The notes beneath the pieces were generated by a model. The model did not search any database and was not told the origin of the DNA. It saw nothing but the letters and a program-made list of their open reading frames with translations. From NCBI RefSeq assembly GCF_000613805.1, contig NZ_BAJR01000029.1:1-41317 (forward strand): a stretch of 41,317 bases of DNA, given 5' to 3'. Source of the DNA: Phocaeicola paurosaccharolyticus JCM 15092. GTDB taxonomy: Bacteria > Bacteroidota > Bacteroidia > Bacteroidales > Bacteroidaceae. Below, in pieces: positions 16,891-24,842 of the stretch. Numbering within the stretch: the stretch's first letter is position 1; the number at the start of each line of letters is the position of its first letter. The position numbers and the translations under genes are program-made.

Positions 16891-18438
16891 ATGAGAGCGA
16901 AAGAAAAGCTAGAGTTCAACAAAGCTGAATTCGAATTCTACATGCTTGTCAAAAAATCTATCTACGATCTTTATCCCCTGAGAACAAACAAACGAAAAAC
17001 AGAAGAGTATTGCGACAATCATCTCTTTGCCGATGCCAGGTGTCGGGAGATCTTCAAAATCAACAACTGCAATCATGAATCGGTCAATTTCCATGAAAAC
17101 GATGATGAAATAGATCACCTGATCTCCTACAGGGTCCGGAAGGAGATTCAAAACGCCATCTGCGACGACAAAACATTTATCTATGCCTACAACATCATCG
17201 AACGGGATCACAATCCCTACAACGATGTTTACAAGAGCAAGAGTCTCCAACTCAAACCCGAAACTCTAACTTCCGCGAGAGAGATCGAGGAGGAGATCTC
17301 AAGCTACAAGGAGGACTATCCCAAGAACAATTTGAGCGACTACCTGATCGATGAGGCGAATTTTAAATTCTACAACGAACGTTTCTTGAATCTGATGTTC
17401 GATGATGAGGGGTGGCTATTTATCTTCAACAAGGCTTATGAGATCTTCGATCGCATTCGCACATTTGCTGCAAATCCCTCGCAAGCCCATCATATAGCCA
17501 ACAACATCTATTTTGGCGACAAGCTGATGGAGGATGCAATACTCGACTTTCTACTCCTTCTGATCGATAACTACTCCTACGATCTGACACCGGAGCAGGT
17601 GAAGAAGTTCAGGTTGCTGGCATTCTTCATCAGTAAACATCGCGACCCGCAGACGCTGACAATTGAGAAGAAATATCTCGACAGAATTCATTCCCTCAAC
17701 CTGGCTAAGGTGGACTGGATGAAAGCTACACGCTATTTCAATGTTCACCTCATCTCAAATTGGGTCACCTACTCCGGTCTCTCTTATGATCAGCAGCTGC
17801 AAATCCTGAACCTTATCAAAGGGAAATACCTCACCGAGAATCAGCGAAACCCCGATTTCTTCTGTTATGATTTGAGCGATTGCTTCTCTCAACTGCAGCA
17901 GCTCTTGACGTCAGATGAACCCCCACCGGGATGCAATGGTTCACCCGCTCCCTCCACAAACACAATAAATCCCAACCCACCACAAAAGCAACTTCCCATG
18001 GTACGCATGATTGAACACCTGAACACTTCCTTGGATGAACTGAAAGAACAAAATGACCGACTCACCCGGATCATCACACAACAAAATGAAGAATTGAGAG
18101 TTCTTCATGAGAAACATGATGAGGAGACCCGAAACATGATGACGGTTCTCAACGAACATGAAGAGAACTACAATTCAAAAGGGTTTACACTTGCTCAAAT
18201 GACTCTCGTCTTCTATTACCTTTTCAATGAACTGGGCATCACCTTCGACAATACACCCAAAGTGAAATGGGCCCGTTTCATTCAGAAAGTCACCGGTAAG
18301 CATATTCAAAATGTCAAAACAGAACTCGATATCGATTTCGATAGCTCAAAAACCAAAAAGAATCTCAGGATCATGGCCGACCTGTTCCGCGAACTGCTGC
18401 CACAAATCACAGGAATAATAGAAAACGATAGCAAATAA
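16891..18438 (+). CDS. Island protein of unknown function with coiled coil
   Basis: A 515-aa soluble protein that I do not recognise. Residues 1-340 are helical and acidic with no motif I can name. A proline/asparagine-rich hinge follows at about 345-370 (DEPPPGCNGSPAPSTNTINP), then a coiled coil at about 375-430 ('LNTSLDELKEQNDRLTRI'), and a compact C-terminal domain ('FTLAQMTLVFYYLFNELGI', 'KWARFIQKVTGKHIQNVKTEL', 'MADLFRELLPQI') that looks like a conserved helical module of Bacteroidetes mobile elements. It is the first gene behind the long structured leader and ends at a strong terminator, so it is regulated separately from the HTH genes. A control or partner role in the element's transfer is a guess only. 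Confidence 0.75.
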   Translation: MRAKEKLEFNKAEFEFYMLVKKSIYDLYPLRTNKRKTEEYCDNHLFADARCREIFKINNCNHESVNFHENDDEIDHLISYRVRKEIQNAICDDKTFIYAYNIIERDHNPYNDVYKSKSLQLKPETLTSAREIEEEISSYKEDYPKNNLSDYLIDEANFKFYNERFLNLMFDDEGWLFIFNKAYEIFDRIRTFAANPSQAHHIANNIYFGDKLMEDAILDFLLLLIDNYSYDLTPEQVKKFRLLAFFISKHRDPQTLTIEKKYLDRIHSLNLAKVDWMKATRYFNVHLISNWVTYSGLSYDQQLQILNLIKGKYLTENQRNPDFFCYDLSDCFSQLQQLLTSDEPPPGCNGSPAPSTNTINPNPPQKQLPMVRMIEHLNTSLDELKEQNDRLTRIITQQNEELRVLHEKHDEETRNMMTVLNEHEENYNSKGFTLAQMTLVFYYLFNELGITFDNTPKVKWARFIQKVTGKHIQNVKTELDIDFDSSKTKKNLRIMADLFRELLPQITGIIENDSK

Positions 18439-18513
18439 CATTATTTAACGTGATGGTAGTGACTTTGTTACACTCCTTTTCACACTAACTCCCTTTTTTA
18501 GCTTTCTATATTT

Positions 18514-18553
18514 GCACCACTGTCTCACCGTTGAGGCAGTGGTGCTCTTTTCT
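18514..18553 (+). terminator. Terminator after the coiled-coil protein gene
   Basis: A 9-bp stem GCACCACTG / CAGTGGTGC with an inner CTCA/TGAG pair and tail TCTTTTCT. A -7-like box TATATTTG (18507-18514) directly abuts it, so the hairpin could also shape the leader of the following HTH gene. Confidence 0.75.
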
Positions 18554-18590
18554 ATTGGCACGGAAGAACACCCAATTGCCATTTTTTACC

Positions 18591-18934
18591 ATGGATGAAA
18601 AGACGATTACCTTCAATGACATCCCTGAGGCAATGAACTACCTCATCACAAAGATGAACGACCTGGAGGAGATGATCAGAACTTCTGCCTTCCAACAACC
18701 TGATCAGAATGACTGGTTCAACCTTGAGGAGCTTTGCGATTACCTCCCCGACCGGCCGGCAAAACAGACGGTCTATAGCTGGGTCAACCAAAAGAAGATT
18801 CCCTACACAAGAAGGGGAAGAAGCTCCAGTTCCTGAAATGTGAGATCGATGAGTGGCTGCATACCGATGAACTGCAGCAGGAAATTATCGCGAATCCCGT
18901 TTTACAAACCAACAAAAAAAGAAGAAGATCATGA
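18591..18934 (+). pseudogene. Excisionase-like helix-turn-helix protein, one-base frameshift
   Basis: From ATG 18591 the protein begins 'MDEKTITFNDIPEAMNYLI' with a short coiled stretch, then a MerR/excisionase-type winged helix 'WFNLEELCDYLPDRPAKQTVYSWVNQKKIPYTRRG'. The original frame stops at 18836. Adding one G to the G run near 18817-18820 continues it as K-K-L-Q-F-L-K-C-E-I-D-E-W-L, which is exactly how such domains finish, to a stop at 18932-18934 (114 aa). The restored end overlaps the next HTH gene by 4 bp (ATGA). Proteins like this act as excisionases or regulators in Bacteroidetes elements. The break is probably a sequencing indel. Confidence 0.8.
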
Positions 18935-19188
18935 AAAAAGAAAAACACTACGCCATTCTTTATGAGTGGGCCGACTGGGTGGATTCTCAGGATGTGATGC
19001 AGAAATTCCACATCTCTGTCCGTACGTTGCAGAGCTGGCGGACCAACAAGGTTTTGCCCTACTCTTGCATCCGCGGAAAGATCTACTATCGAAAGTCTGA
19101 CATTCTTCTCATCCTCCAGAAAAATTACAATGGCACAAGGAAGTCATTGTTACCGGAGTTCAATGATTGCAATGTAGAATTTCGATGA
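18931..19188 (+). CDS. Small helix-turn-helix DNA-binding protein
   Basis: An 85-aa protein with an excisionase/MerR-like winged helix: 'WVDSQDVMQKFHISVRTLQSWRTNKVLPYSCIRGKIYYRKSDILLIL'. The order helix, 'RTLQSWR' recognition helix, then 'IRGKIYYRKSDI' wing is typical of element-encoded HTH proteins that act with tyrosine integrases or control replication genes. It is directly coupled to the preceding HTH gene (ATGA overlap once that gene's frame is restored) and is followed after 15 bp by the ATPase gene, so the three appear to be one operon. Confidence 0.8.
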   Translation: MKKEKHYAILYEWADWVDSQDVMQKFHISVRTLQSWRTNKVLPYSCIRGKIYYRKSDILLILQKNYNGTRKSLLPEFNDCNVEFR

Positions 19189-19203
19189 TTCAACATCTTT
19201 AGC

Positions 19204-20421
19204 ATGAAAGCGAACGCTCTTTCTGCCGATGAAATGAAAAGTCAGTCGGTAGATATCCTGGACGTCGATATCGAACAATTCAGGATCAACAACTTTGTGA
19301 AGCTGTTGGGGGATGATCTGAACGACAACCTCCAACAGCTTAAAGCTTCCAAACCTGCCGATCTGCTCGAGGTGAAAACCGCAAACAAGTGGATCGAACA
19401 GGCTTCCCGGCGACCTATCCCCCGAATGCTCTTCAGTGAGTTCTGGTTCGAACAGGAGCTCTGCATCCTCTTTGCCGATACCAACGTGGGGAAGACTATC
19501 CTGGCGGTACAAATCGCCGACAGCATATCCCGGGGACAATCCATTCCGGGTTTCAAGCTGGAAACAAAAGCGCAGAAAGTGATTTATTGCGATTTTGAGC
19601 TCAACGACAAACAATTCCAGAGCCGGTACTCTCGCAACTACGAATATCCTTATCAATTCAGCGATAACTTTCTCAGGGTGGAGATCAACCCGGATGCTGA
19701 TTTTCCAGAGGATGCCTCTTTTGAGTTTGCCCTCAGCAACGCGATCGAGAGGGTGATTACCGACACCGGTGCCAAGATCGTGATCATCGACAACATCACC
19801 TACCTCCGCCACGAGAACGAACGGGCAAAGGATGCGCTGCCGCTGATGAAGCACCTGAAACGTCTCAAAAGCAAGTACAACCTATCCCTACTGGTCTTGG
19901 CGCACACACCCAAGCGTGATCTCACAAAGCCGCTCACGCGGAACGACCTTCAGGGGAGTAAGGTGCTGATGAACTTCTGCGACAGCAGCTTCGCGATAGG
20001 AGAGAGCTCTTCCGATAGTTCTTTCCGTTACATCAAGATGATCAAGGTCCGCTCAACCGAACACATTTACGACAGCTACAACATCATGGTCTGCCAAATT
20101 ACAAAGCCGGACAATTTCCTTCACTTCAACTTCTTGCATCTCGACAGTGAGTATAAGCATCTCAAAATGGTGACGGAACGTGACAGGGAGATCCTGGAGG
20201 AGGAGGTTCGCGGATGCATTTTGGAAGAACCCTCTATCTCCGCTTACGCAATCGCCAAGCGTCTCTGCCCGGAGGAGAAAAAATTCAGCAGCTTCAAGAT
20301 CAAAATCCTGCGCATCTATAAGAAGATCATCCAGGACGTCAATCTCTGCGATGAAGTAGATTCCGGTCAACAGGATCCTTTCAAATCCGAAGATTTTGAT
20401 CGGTTAAATGGAGATGAATAA
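19204..20421 (+). CDS. RecA-like AAA ATPase / RepA-type helicase
   Basis: A 405-aa RecA-fold ATPase. The P-loop is 'LFADTNVGKTILAVQIADSI' (about residues 90-109) with Walker B 'AKIVIIDNITYLR' (about 192-204), followed by 'LLVLAHTPKRD' and 'LQGSKVLMNFCDSSFAIGE', the sensor regions of RepA/DnaB-like helicases. The C-terminal part (from about 330) is a helical, winged-helix-like tail. Such proteins accompany Toprim/primase-like genes in Bacteroidetes elements and are expected to unwind DNA at the element's origin. The GGTAAC iterons start 74 bp downstream, and the Toprim protein gene follows. Exact helicase activity is inferred from fold and context. Confidence 0.82.
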   Translation: MKANALSADEMKSQSVDILDVDIEQFRINNFVKLLGDDLNDNLQQLKASKPADLLEVKTANKWIEQASRRPIPRMLFSEFWFEQELCILFADTNVGKTILAVQIADSISRGQSIPGFKLETKAQKVIYCDFELNDKQFQSRYSRNYEYPYQFSDNFLRVEINPDADFPEDASFEFALSNAIERVITDTGAKIVIIDNITYLRHENERAKDALPLMKHLKRLKSKYNLSLLVLAHTPKRDLTKPLTRNDLQGSKVLMNFCDSSFAIGESSSDSSFRYIKMIKVRSTEHIYDSYNIMVCQITKPDNFLHFNFLHLDSEYKHLKMVTERDREILEEEVRGCILEEPSISAYAIAKRLCPEEKKFSSFKIKILRIYKKIIQDVNLCDEVDSGQQDPFKSEDFDRLNGDE

Positions 20422-20494
20422 TTCCCTTCGTGTCCCAATCCGTAAAATTTTCCACTATCATGTCCCTGTCAATCCTAACCTCAAGATTCTGATT

Positions 20495-20548
20495 GGTAAC
20501 ATTGTTGGTAACACTGGTAACACTGGTAACACTGGTAACATCGGTAAC
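20495..20548 (+). repeat. GGTAAC iteron cluster, candidate origin
   Basis: Six GGTAAC words start at 20495, 20507, 20516, 20525, 20534 and 20543: spacing 12, then 9, 9, 9, 9. The central unit is TGGTAACAC. Inverted GTTACC copies follow near 20571 and 20634, with GGTAAC at 20622. The cluster sits between the helicase and Toprim genes beside an AT-rich stretch (TATATATATG), like an iteron-type replication origin. The same word occurs at the island's left end. Confidence 0.6.
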
Positions 20549-20659
20549 CCTCCTATATATATGTTTCTTTGTTACCAATCTATATAACTGTAAGAATATC
20601 AGAGTTTAGACTCTATTTTATTGGTAACACCCTGTTACCTTTCACTCTTGAAATTCTGT

Positions 20660-21850
20660 ATGATGTACAAGCCCCCTTATCTCCAGAAGTATGCCGGCAA
20701 GTCCACCCGATTCACCTGCCCGGGCTGCAATACTCCCTACAGCTTCACTCGATACCTCGATGGGGAGACCCATCAACCTATCCACCCCACCGTCGGCCGC
20801 TGCAACCGCGAAATCAAGTGTGGCTATCACTACACCCCCCGGCAATACTTCACAGATATCAAACGCCAGGAAACCCATGCCCCAACCACAAATCAATTCG
20901 ACCCCTGGTACCCAGATCTCCATTCTCCCTCAACTCAACATGCCACTACTGGCTCCATGATATCACCCTCAAAATTACCTCAACACGATAAACCTCTGCC
21001 CCTGGACTCCAATCACTTTTCTTCACAACCCAAAAGTCACCCTCCCGTTCCTCAACATCAAAAATCTCTGCACCTGCAATCTAATCTCCATACTTCACGT
21101 TCCAAAAGCCAAACAACCGTTCCCCTACCTCTATACCAATACCCGGTTCCCGATTCACTCTTTCTTACACCTCAACCCTCCCAACCAAAAACTCCCGACT
21201 ATATTCCCCTCAAATGCCTGAAACGCTCACTCTCCTACAACTCTAACTTTGTCCGGTTCCTCCGCAAATATTTTTCCGATCTTCAGATTGCCGAGGCAGC
21301 CAACAACTACCTGCTGGGTGCCACGACAAATAAGGAAGTGATATTCTGGCAGGTCGATATCCATGGAAAAGTTAGGACCGGGAAGATCATGAAGTACAAT
21401 CCAACCACCGGTCGGCGCATCAAAACCGGATATGGTGGCATCAACTGGGTCCACCACAAGCTGAAGAAATCCAACCCTTCATTCTCCGACTTTAACCTCT
21501 CACAGTGCTATTTTGGTGAGCACCTCCTCCGTCTCTATCCCGACAAGCCGGTAGCTATCGTTGAGGCTGAAAAAACCGCGGTGATCGCAAGCATTATCTA
21601 CCAGGATTATAATTGGCTTGCAGCCGGAAACCTCAACGGCCTCAACGTCGAAAAATCAAGAGTGCTCCGCAACAAAACCGTCATCCTCTATCCCGACGCC
21701 GGTTGTTACAACCGGTGGCTCCGGAAAGCAGAACAGATCAACCGCGAGCACACCCACCACCTCACCGTCTCCGCCTTCCTGGAGCATTTCGCAACCCCCC
21801 AGCAAACCCACCACGGCTACGACCTTGCCGACTACATCATTAAACAATAA
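20660..21850 (+). CDS. Toprim/primase-like protein with zinc finger
   Basis: The protein of about 396 aa starts 'MMYKPPYLQKYAGKSTRFTC'; ATG 20660 or 20663 is preferred because the family-like sequence begins there, while the upstream codons (MVTPCYLS...) look unrelated. A zinc finger (CPGC ... C-N-R-E-I-K-C-G-Y-H) lies in residues about 20-55, followed by a Pro/Thr/Gln-rich linker (70-175) and a C-terminal Toprim-like domain: 'KPVAIVEAEKTAVIAS', 'WLAAGNLNGLN', 'KTVILYPDAGCYNRW'. This resembles DUF6371-type and phage primase-like proteins; synthesis of primers for the element's replication is inferred. The stop codon TAA (21848-21850) is immediately followed by the crossover point of array 1. 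Confidence 0.8.
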   Translation: MMYKPPYLQKYAGKSTRFTCPGCNTPYSFTRYLDGETHQPIHPTVGRCNREIKCGYHYTPRQYFTDIKRQETHAPTTNQFDPWYPDLHSPSTQHATTGSMISPSKLPQHDKPLPLDSNHFSSQPKSHPPVPQHQKSLHLQSNLHTSRSKSQTTVPLPLYQYPVPDSLFLTPQPSQPKTPDYIPLKCLKRSLSYNSNFVRFLRKYFSDLQIAEAANNYLLGATTNKEVIFWQVDIHGKVRTGKIMKYNPTTGRRIKTGYGGINWVHHKLKKSNPSFSDFNLSQCYFGEHLLRLYPDKPVAIVEAEKTAVIASIIYQDYNWLAAGNLNGLNVEKSRVLRNKTVILYPDAGCYNRWLRKAEQINREHTHHLTVSAFLEHFATPQQTHHGYDLADYIIKQ

Positions 21851-21975
21851 CGGATGGCGGTATGGTTAGTTGCCGATTCCGAAGCACTTTCCTATCAAGT
21901 TACAACTACTTTTGATACGAGCTGTGCTGCTCGAATACCCACTGCACCGGCAATTAACTATACCGCGTGTTAGCC
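21845..21975 (-). repeat. attC-like site, end of methyltransferase-nuclease cassette
   Basis: Read on the minus strand: R'' GGCTAAC (21975-21969), a stem of 19 bp with 17 matches (21966-21948 with 21875-21857), an inner hairpin CGAGC/GCTCG, and R' with G|TTATTG at 21851. It directly follows the nuclease stop. Its R'' with flank (ACGGCTAA) is complementary to the first bases of the same cassette (TTAGCCGT at 24169-24162), 8 of 8. Confidence 0.75.
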
Positions 21976-21984
21976 GTTCGGTGT

Positions 21985-23067
21985 TTATTTTCCTGATTTT
22001 CTTCTGTTGTCGTCTTTGCATAACATTTGACAATTATCAGCACTTGTTTGTCCACCTAAATGCCAAGGTGTAATGTGGTCTGCTTCCATTTCTTCAATTT
22101 TATATTCTTCGGTGCATACTGGGCAAATTCCTTTTTGTCTTTCGTATGCTTCACGTTTTTGGTTGTCTGTAAATGCCCGAATATTTAAAAATCTTTCTTT
22201 GCGTGTCAAAACGTACTCATAAATTCCTTTTTTATTAGTAACGTCTTCGTCTTGCATTAGTTTGGTGATTTCTTCTTCAAGTTTCTTGTGGTCAAATTTT
22301 TTGTCCTTAAACTCGTTGTATAAAAATCCCCATTGTATTCCTTTCATTTCTTTACGATACTTTGGGAAAACTACTTTAACCCAATTTATCACGCTTTGAA
22401 AATACAACCATAAATCATTAGCATTTGGCTCGTGTTGTTGTTTTGCCATATAATGCTCAATGTCGTCATTGCTTATCCATTTAATTGTTGTTTCTAAATA
22501 GTCTTGTCTGATTGGGGTTCCGTTCAAGTAGTCGCCACCTAAACCGTATGCTGCACAACCATTTTTACTAAAATATCTTTTTGCATCTGAAACCCACGAA
22601 CCAGAATAAACTGCATTTCTCAATTCTTGGTCGGTAAGTTTCTCTCCTGCAATATTGATTGTTTTGAACCACTCCAATTTTTCGCTGTCTAATCCACTAC
22701 ACAGATAAACCATTAATTTGTAGTTCAAAATTTGCTCTTGCTCGTCTTTTTGTAGGTTATGGAAGTATCTGCTTTTAAAGGCAAAATCGCCTTCAACAAA
22801 CTGACTTATTGAAATTGTCCGTTGCTGACCGTCAATTACTTCAAAGTTACCATCTTCACGAACTGCCCAATACATTACGTTTAAAGGATAATCTTTTGTA
22901 ATCGTATCTATTACGGCTTCACGCTGTTTGTCTTTGTAAATGAATTCACGTTGGTAAGGTGGGCGAATATCCAATTTGCCACCGTAACCAATAACCCCAT
23001 TTTCTTGGTTGTCTTCGTAACCATTAGTAAGGTCACGGACTGTTATTTCTTTAAGTTCAATTTTCAT
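21985..23067 (-). CDS. DUF262-HNH endonuclease (GmrSD-like)
   Basis: A 360-aa protein. The N-terminal DUF262/ParB-like domain shows 'IRPPYQREFIYKDKQREAVID' and the hallmark D-G-Q-Q-R at 'FEVIDGQQRTISI' (about residue 80). The C-terminal HNH nuclease reads 'GICPVCTEEYKIEEMEADHI' followed by T-P-W-H-L-G-G and 'NCQMLCKDDNRRKSG', with zinc cysteines, the catalytic His pair and final Asn. GmrSD-type DUF262 proteins cut modified or unmodified DNA. Here it overlaps the 3' end of an EcoRI-family adenine methyltransferase gene by 4 bp, so a restriction-modification pair is inferred: this protein would be the restriction part, blocked by the neighbouring methylation. Low GC, unlike the island core; part of array 1. 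Confidence 0.87.
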   Translation of the reverse strand: MKIELKEITVRDLTNGYEDNQENGVIGYGGKLDIRPPYQREFIYKDKQREAVIDTITKDYPLNVMYWAVREDGNFEVIDGQQRTISISQFVEGDFAFKSRYFHNLQKDEQEQILNYKLMVYLCSGLDSEKLEWFKTINIAGEKLTDQELRNAVYSGSWVSDAKRYFSKNGCAAYGLGGDYLNGTPIRQDYLETTIKWISNDDIEHYMAKQQHEPNANDLWLYFQSVINWVKVVFPKYRKEMKGIQWGFLYNEFKDKKFDHKKLEEEITKLMQDEDVTNKKGIYEYVLTRKERFLNIRAFTDNQKREAYERQKGICPVCTEEYKIEEMEADHITPWHLGGQTSADNCQMLCKDDNRRKSGK

Positions 23068-24070
23068 TTTTGCACTTTCTTATTTCTGATAAAAATCCTT
23101 TTGTAAACTCTGTTTTGATTTATTAAAGGTTGAGCAACTTTACTTGTTTCGTCCCAAAGACCGTTTGAAAATCCTTTTCCTTCACTTTCTGTTGCGCCAA
23201 GTATTTCAAATTGGTCTGGATTGTATTTGTCCATAAAGGTTATTGGCACTCCCATTACTCCGTCATAGTCCATAGGAATATCTTTTGTTTTAGATACTTC
23301 AATAGCATCATAATTGTCGTATTTTGGATATTCTTCTTTTGTGTAATTTTTGTAAAGAATTAAGTCTTCGTGTCGTTTATTGATTTCAAGATTGGTGAAC
23401 CAATGAACACCTGAAACTCTTATCATTCCTTCTTTACGGTCTGTTGCTGTTGCGTAATCTTCGTAATGTTCGTTTATAAAATGTCCTGCACCACCTTTAA
23501 AACCGTAACCCAACCAAAGTTTGTTGTCTTTGATTAATGGAAATATCTCTTTGTATGTAATTGCATTTTGGTGTCCAACTACAACAAATTTTTATCATTT
23601 TCAATAAGTTGAGCAACGTATTCACGAAAAAGTGAAAAAGGCGGATTTGTTACAACAATGTCGGCTTGTTTCAGCAGTTCAATACATTCTTTGCTTCTAA
23701 AATCTCCGTCTCCTTTGAGTTTTTTCATTCCGATTTCGTTTGGGTCTGGAATATTATTGCCGTTCTTGTCTCCAGTATATTCCAAATAAATTGCTTGTTC
23801 AGCATCGTTTTGACTAAACAAGTCCATATTTTGGTTTTTATAACAAGTAGCAACGAGTTTTTTAAGTCCAAGTTTTTCAAAATTATATGAGAAGTAATGA
23901 AAGAAATTGCTTACTCTTGGGTCATCACAATTGCAGTAAACAACTTTATCTTTAAAGTGCTTTTTGTAATACTTTAACTCTCTTTCAATGTCGGAAAGCT
24001 GTGTATAAAACTCGTCCTTTTTATTGATCTTCGCTTGATTTAGATTTTTATTCTGTGCTTTCTCTGTCAT
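23064..24070 (-). pseudogene. EcoRI-family adenine-specific DNA methyltransferase, one-base frameshift
   Basis: The first frame (24070 to 23579, 163 aa) has 'KKDEFYTQLSDIERELKYYK', 'VYCNCDDPRVSNFFHYF' and the catalytic motif 'DIVVTNPPFSLF' of N6-adenine methyltransferases. The following frame reads V-V-G-H-Q-N-A-I-T-Y-K-E-I-F-P-L-I and then 'KLWLGYGFKGGAGHF', down to a stop at 23066-23064. Adding one base to the T run near 23586-23588 (minus strand) joins them into 335 aa, the usual size of the EcoRI methylase family. It would methylate adenine to protect host DNA. The restored end overlaps the DUF262-HNH nuclease start. Either dead or a sequencing indel; if really dead, the linked nuclease would be dangerous to the cell. 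Confidence 0.85.
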
Positions 24071-24163
24071 TCTTTTAAGTCTATTTTTTAAGTCTATTTT
24101 TTAAGTCGTAAATTTACATTTTATATGTCAGTTTTAAATGTAGCACGGTCTTTTTACACTGAC
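24071..24163 (-). other. Leader of methyltransferase cassette
   Basis: Less than 100 bp between the crossover at 24169/24170 and the methyltransferase ATG. It contains a doubled TTTTTTAAGTCTATT-like direct repeat (24074-24106). No clear promoter is seen, so expression may depend on the array head. Confidence 0.4.
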
Positions 24164-24297
24164 GGCTAACGTTTGGCGCTATGTAAGAGTTGCCGAATTT
24201 CGTGGTTCGCGTTCTGTCCGCTAGGACAAGGATGCAAGCGAGAAATTCGCAACCAAGTTACTCAAAACTAGGCAATTTTACATAGCGTTTGTTAGGC
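24164..24297 (-). repeat. attC-like site, end of thsAB cassette
   Basis: Minus strand: R'' GCCTAAC (24297-24291, fits RYYYAAC), spacer, L stem CGCTATGTAA / TTACATAGCG, inner stems CGAATTTC/GAAATTCG and TGTCC-GCTA-GGACA, then R' G|TTAGCC at 24170. The R'' flank TTTGCCTAA is complementary over 9 bases to the first bases of the same cassette, TTAGGCAAA (25729-25721). Confidence 0.82.
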
Positions 24298-24323
24298 AAA
24301 GTTGTTTATCCTCTAAAATCATT

Positions 24324-24839
24324 CTATTCATCAAGTGCATTTTTCACTGTTTGATAATCCCAGTAATAAGTTCCGTTTTCATAATAACACATGGCTTTGT
24401 GTGTACCAACATTCTTTATTATTTCTGGGCATTTCGCTTTATTAACAGAAGCTGCATTATATAATACTACAATCTTTAAACCATCTCGTATAGCTTTTTC
24501 ACACTCATACTCAATATAGCTTCGATAATCAACACGCATACCACGTGCACAAATTTTGGTATAGCTATTATAGCTTGCACAGTATTGACAGCTACCATTC
24601 CTCGCTGTCTTTGTATTTGAGCCAACAATTAGAACAAAAGTCTTGGAAGAATCAAGTCTTGTAGCAAGTGAAGATTTGATGCTACATTTTAAACTACTAT
24701 CTCTTGCTTGAGTCAAATCGTGTGCATCTGTAAATGTTAAACTCCAATATTTACTTTTTTTCCATTTATGAAGTTGTTCAATTGCATCTTTGTCACCGTC
24801 CCATTCAGCTGCAAGGTAAGTTTTTGTCCTGTATGCCAT
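24324..24839 (-). CDS. thsB: Thoeris ThsB-like TIR protein
   Basis: A 171-aa TIR-like protein of the ThsB (DUF1863) type. In Thoeris defence ThsB senses phage infection and makes an NAD-derived signal that activates ThsA. Visible: strand 'TYLAAEWDGDKDAIEQLHKW', 'DAHDLTQARDSSLKCSIKSSLATRLDSS', strand 'TFVLIVGSNTKT', then an insert with cysteines (C-Q-Y-C ... C-A-R-G) before 'YIEYECEKAIRDGLKIVVLYNA', where the glutamate of the TIR active site is expected. The Cys-rich insert is unlike the short Bacillus ThsB and may bind metal. The gene starts 3 bp after thsA and ends 26 bp before the attC-like site. Confidence 0.85.
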   Translation of the reverse strand: MAYRTKTYLAAEWDGDKDAIEQLHKWKKSKYWSLTFTDAHDLTQARDSSLKCSIKSSLATRLDSSKTFVLIVGSNTKTARNGSCQYCASYNSYTKICARGMRVDYRSYIEYECEKAIRDGLKIVVLYNAASVNKAKCPEIIKNVGTHKAMCYYENGTYYWDYQTVKNALDE

Positions 24840-24842
24840 GTT

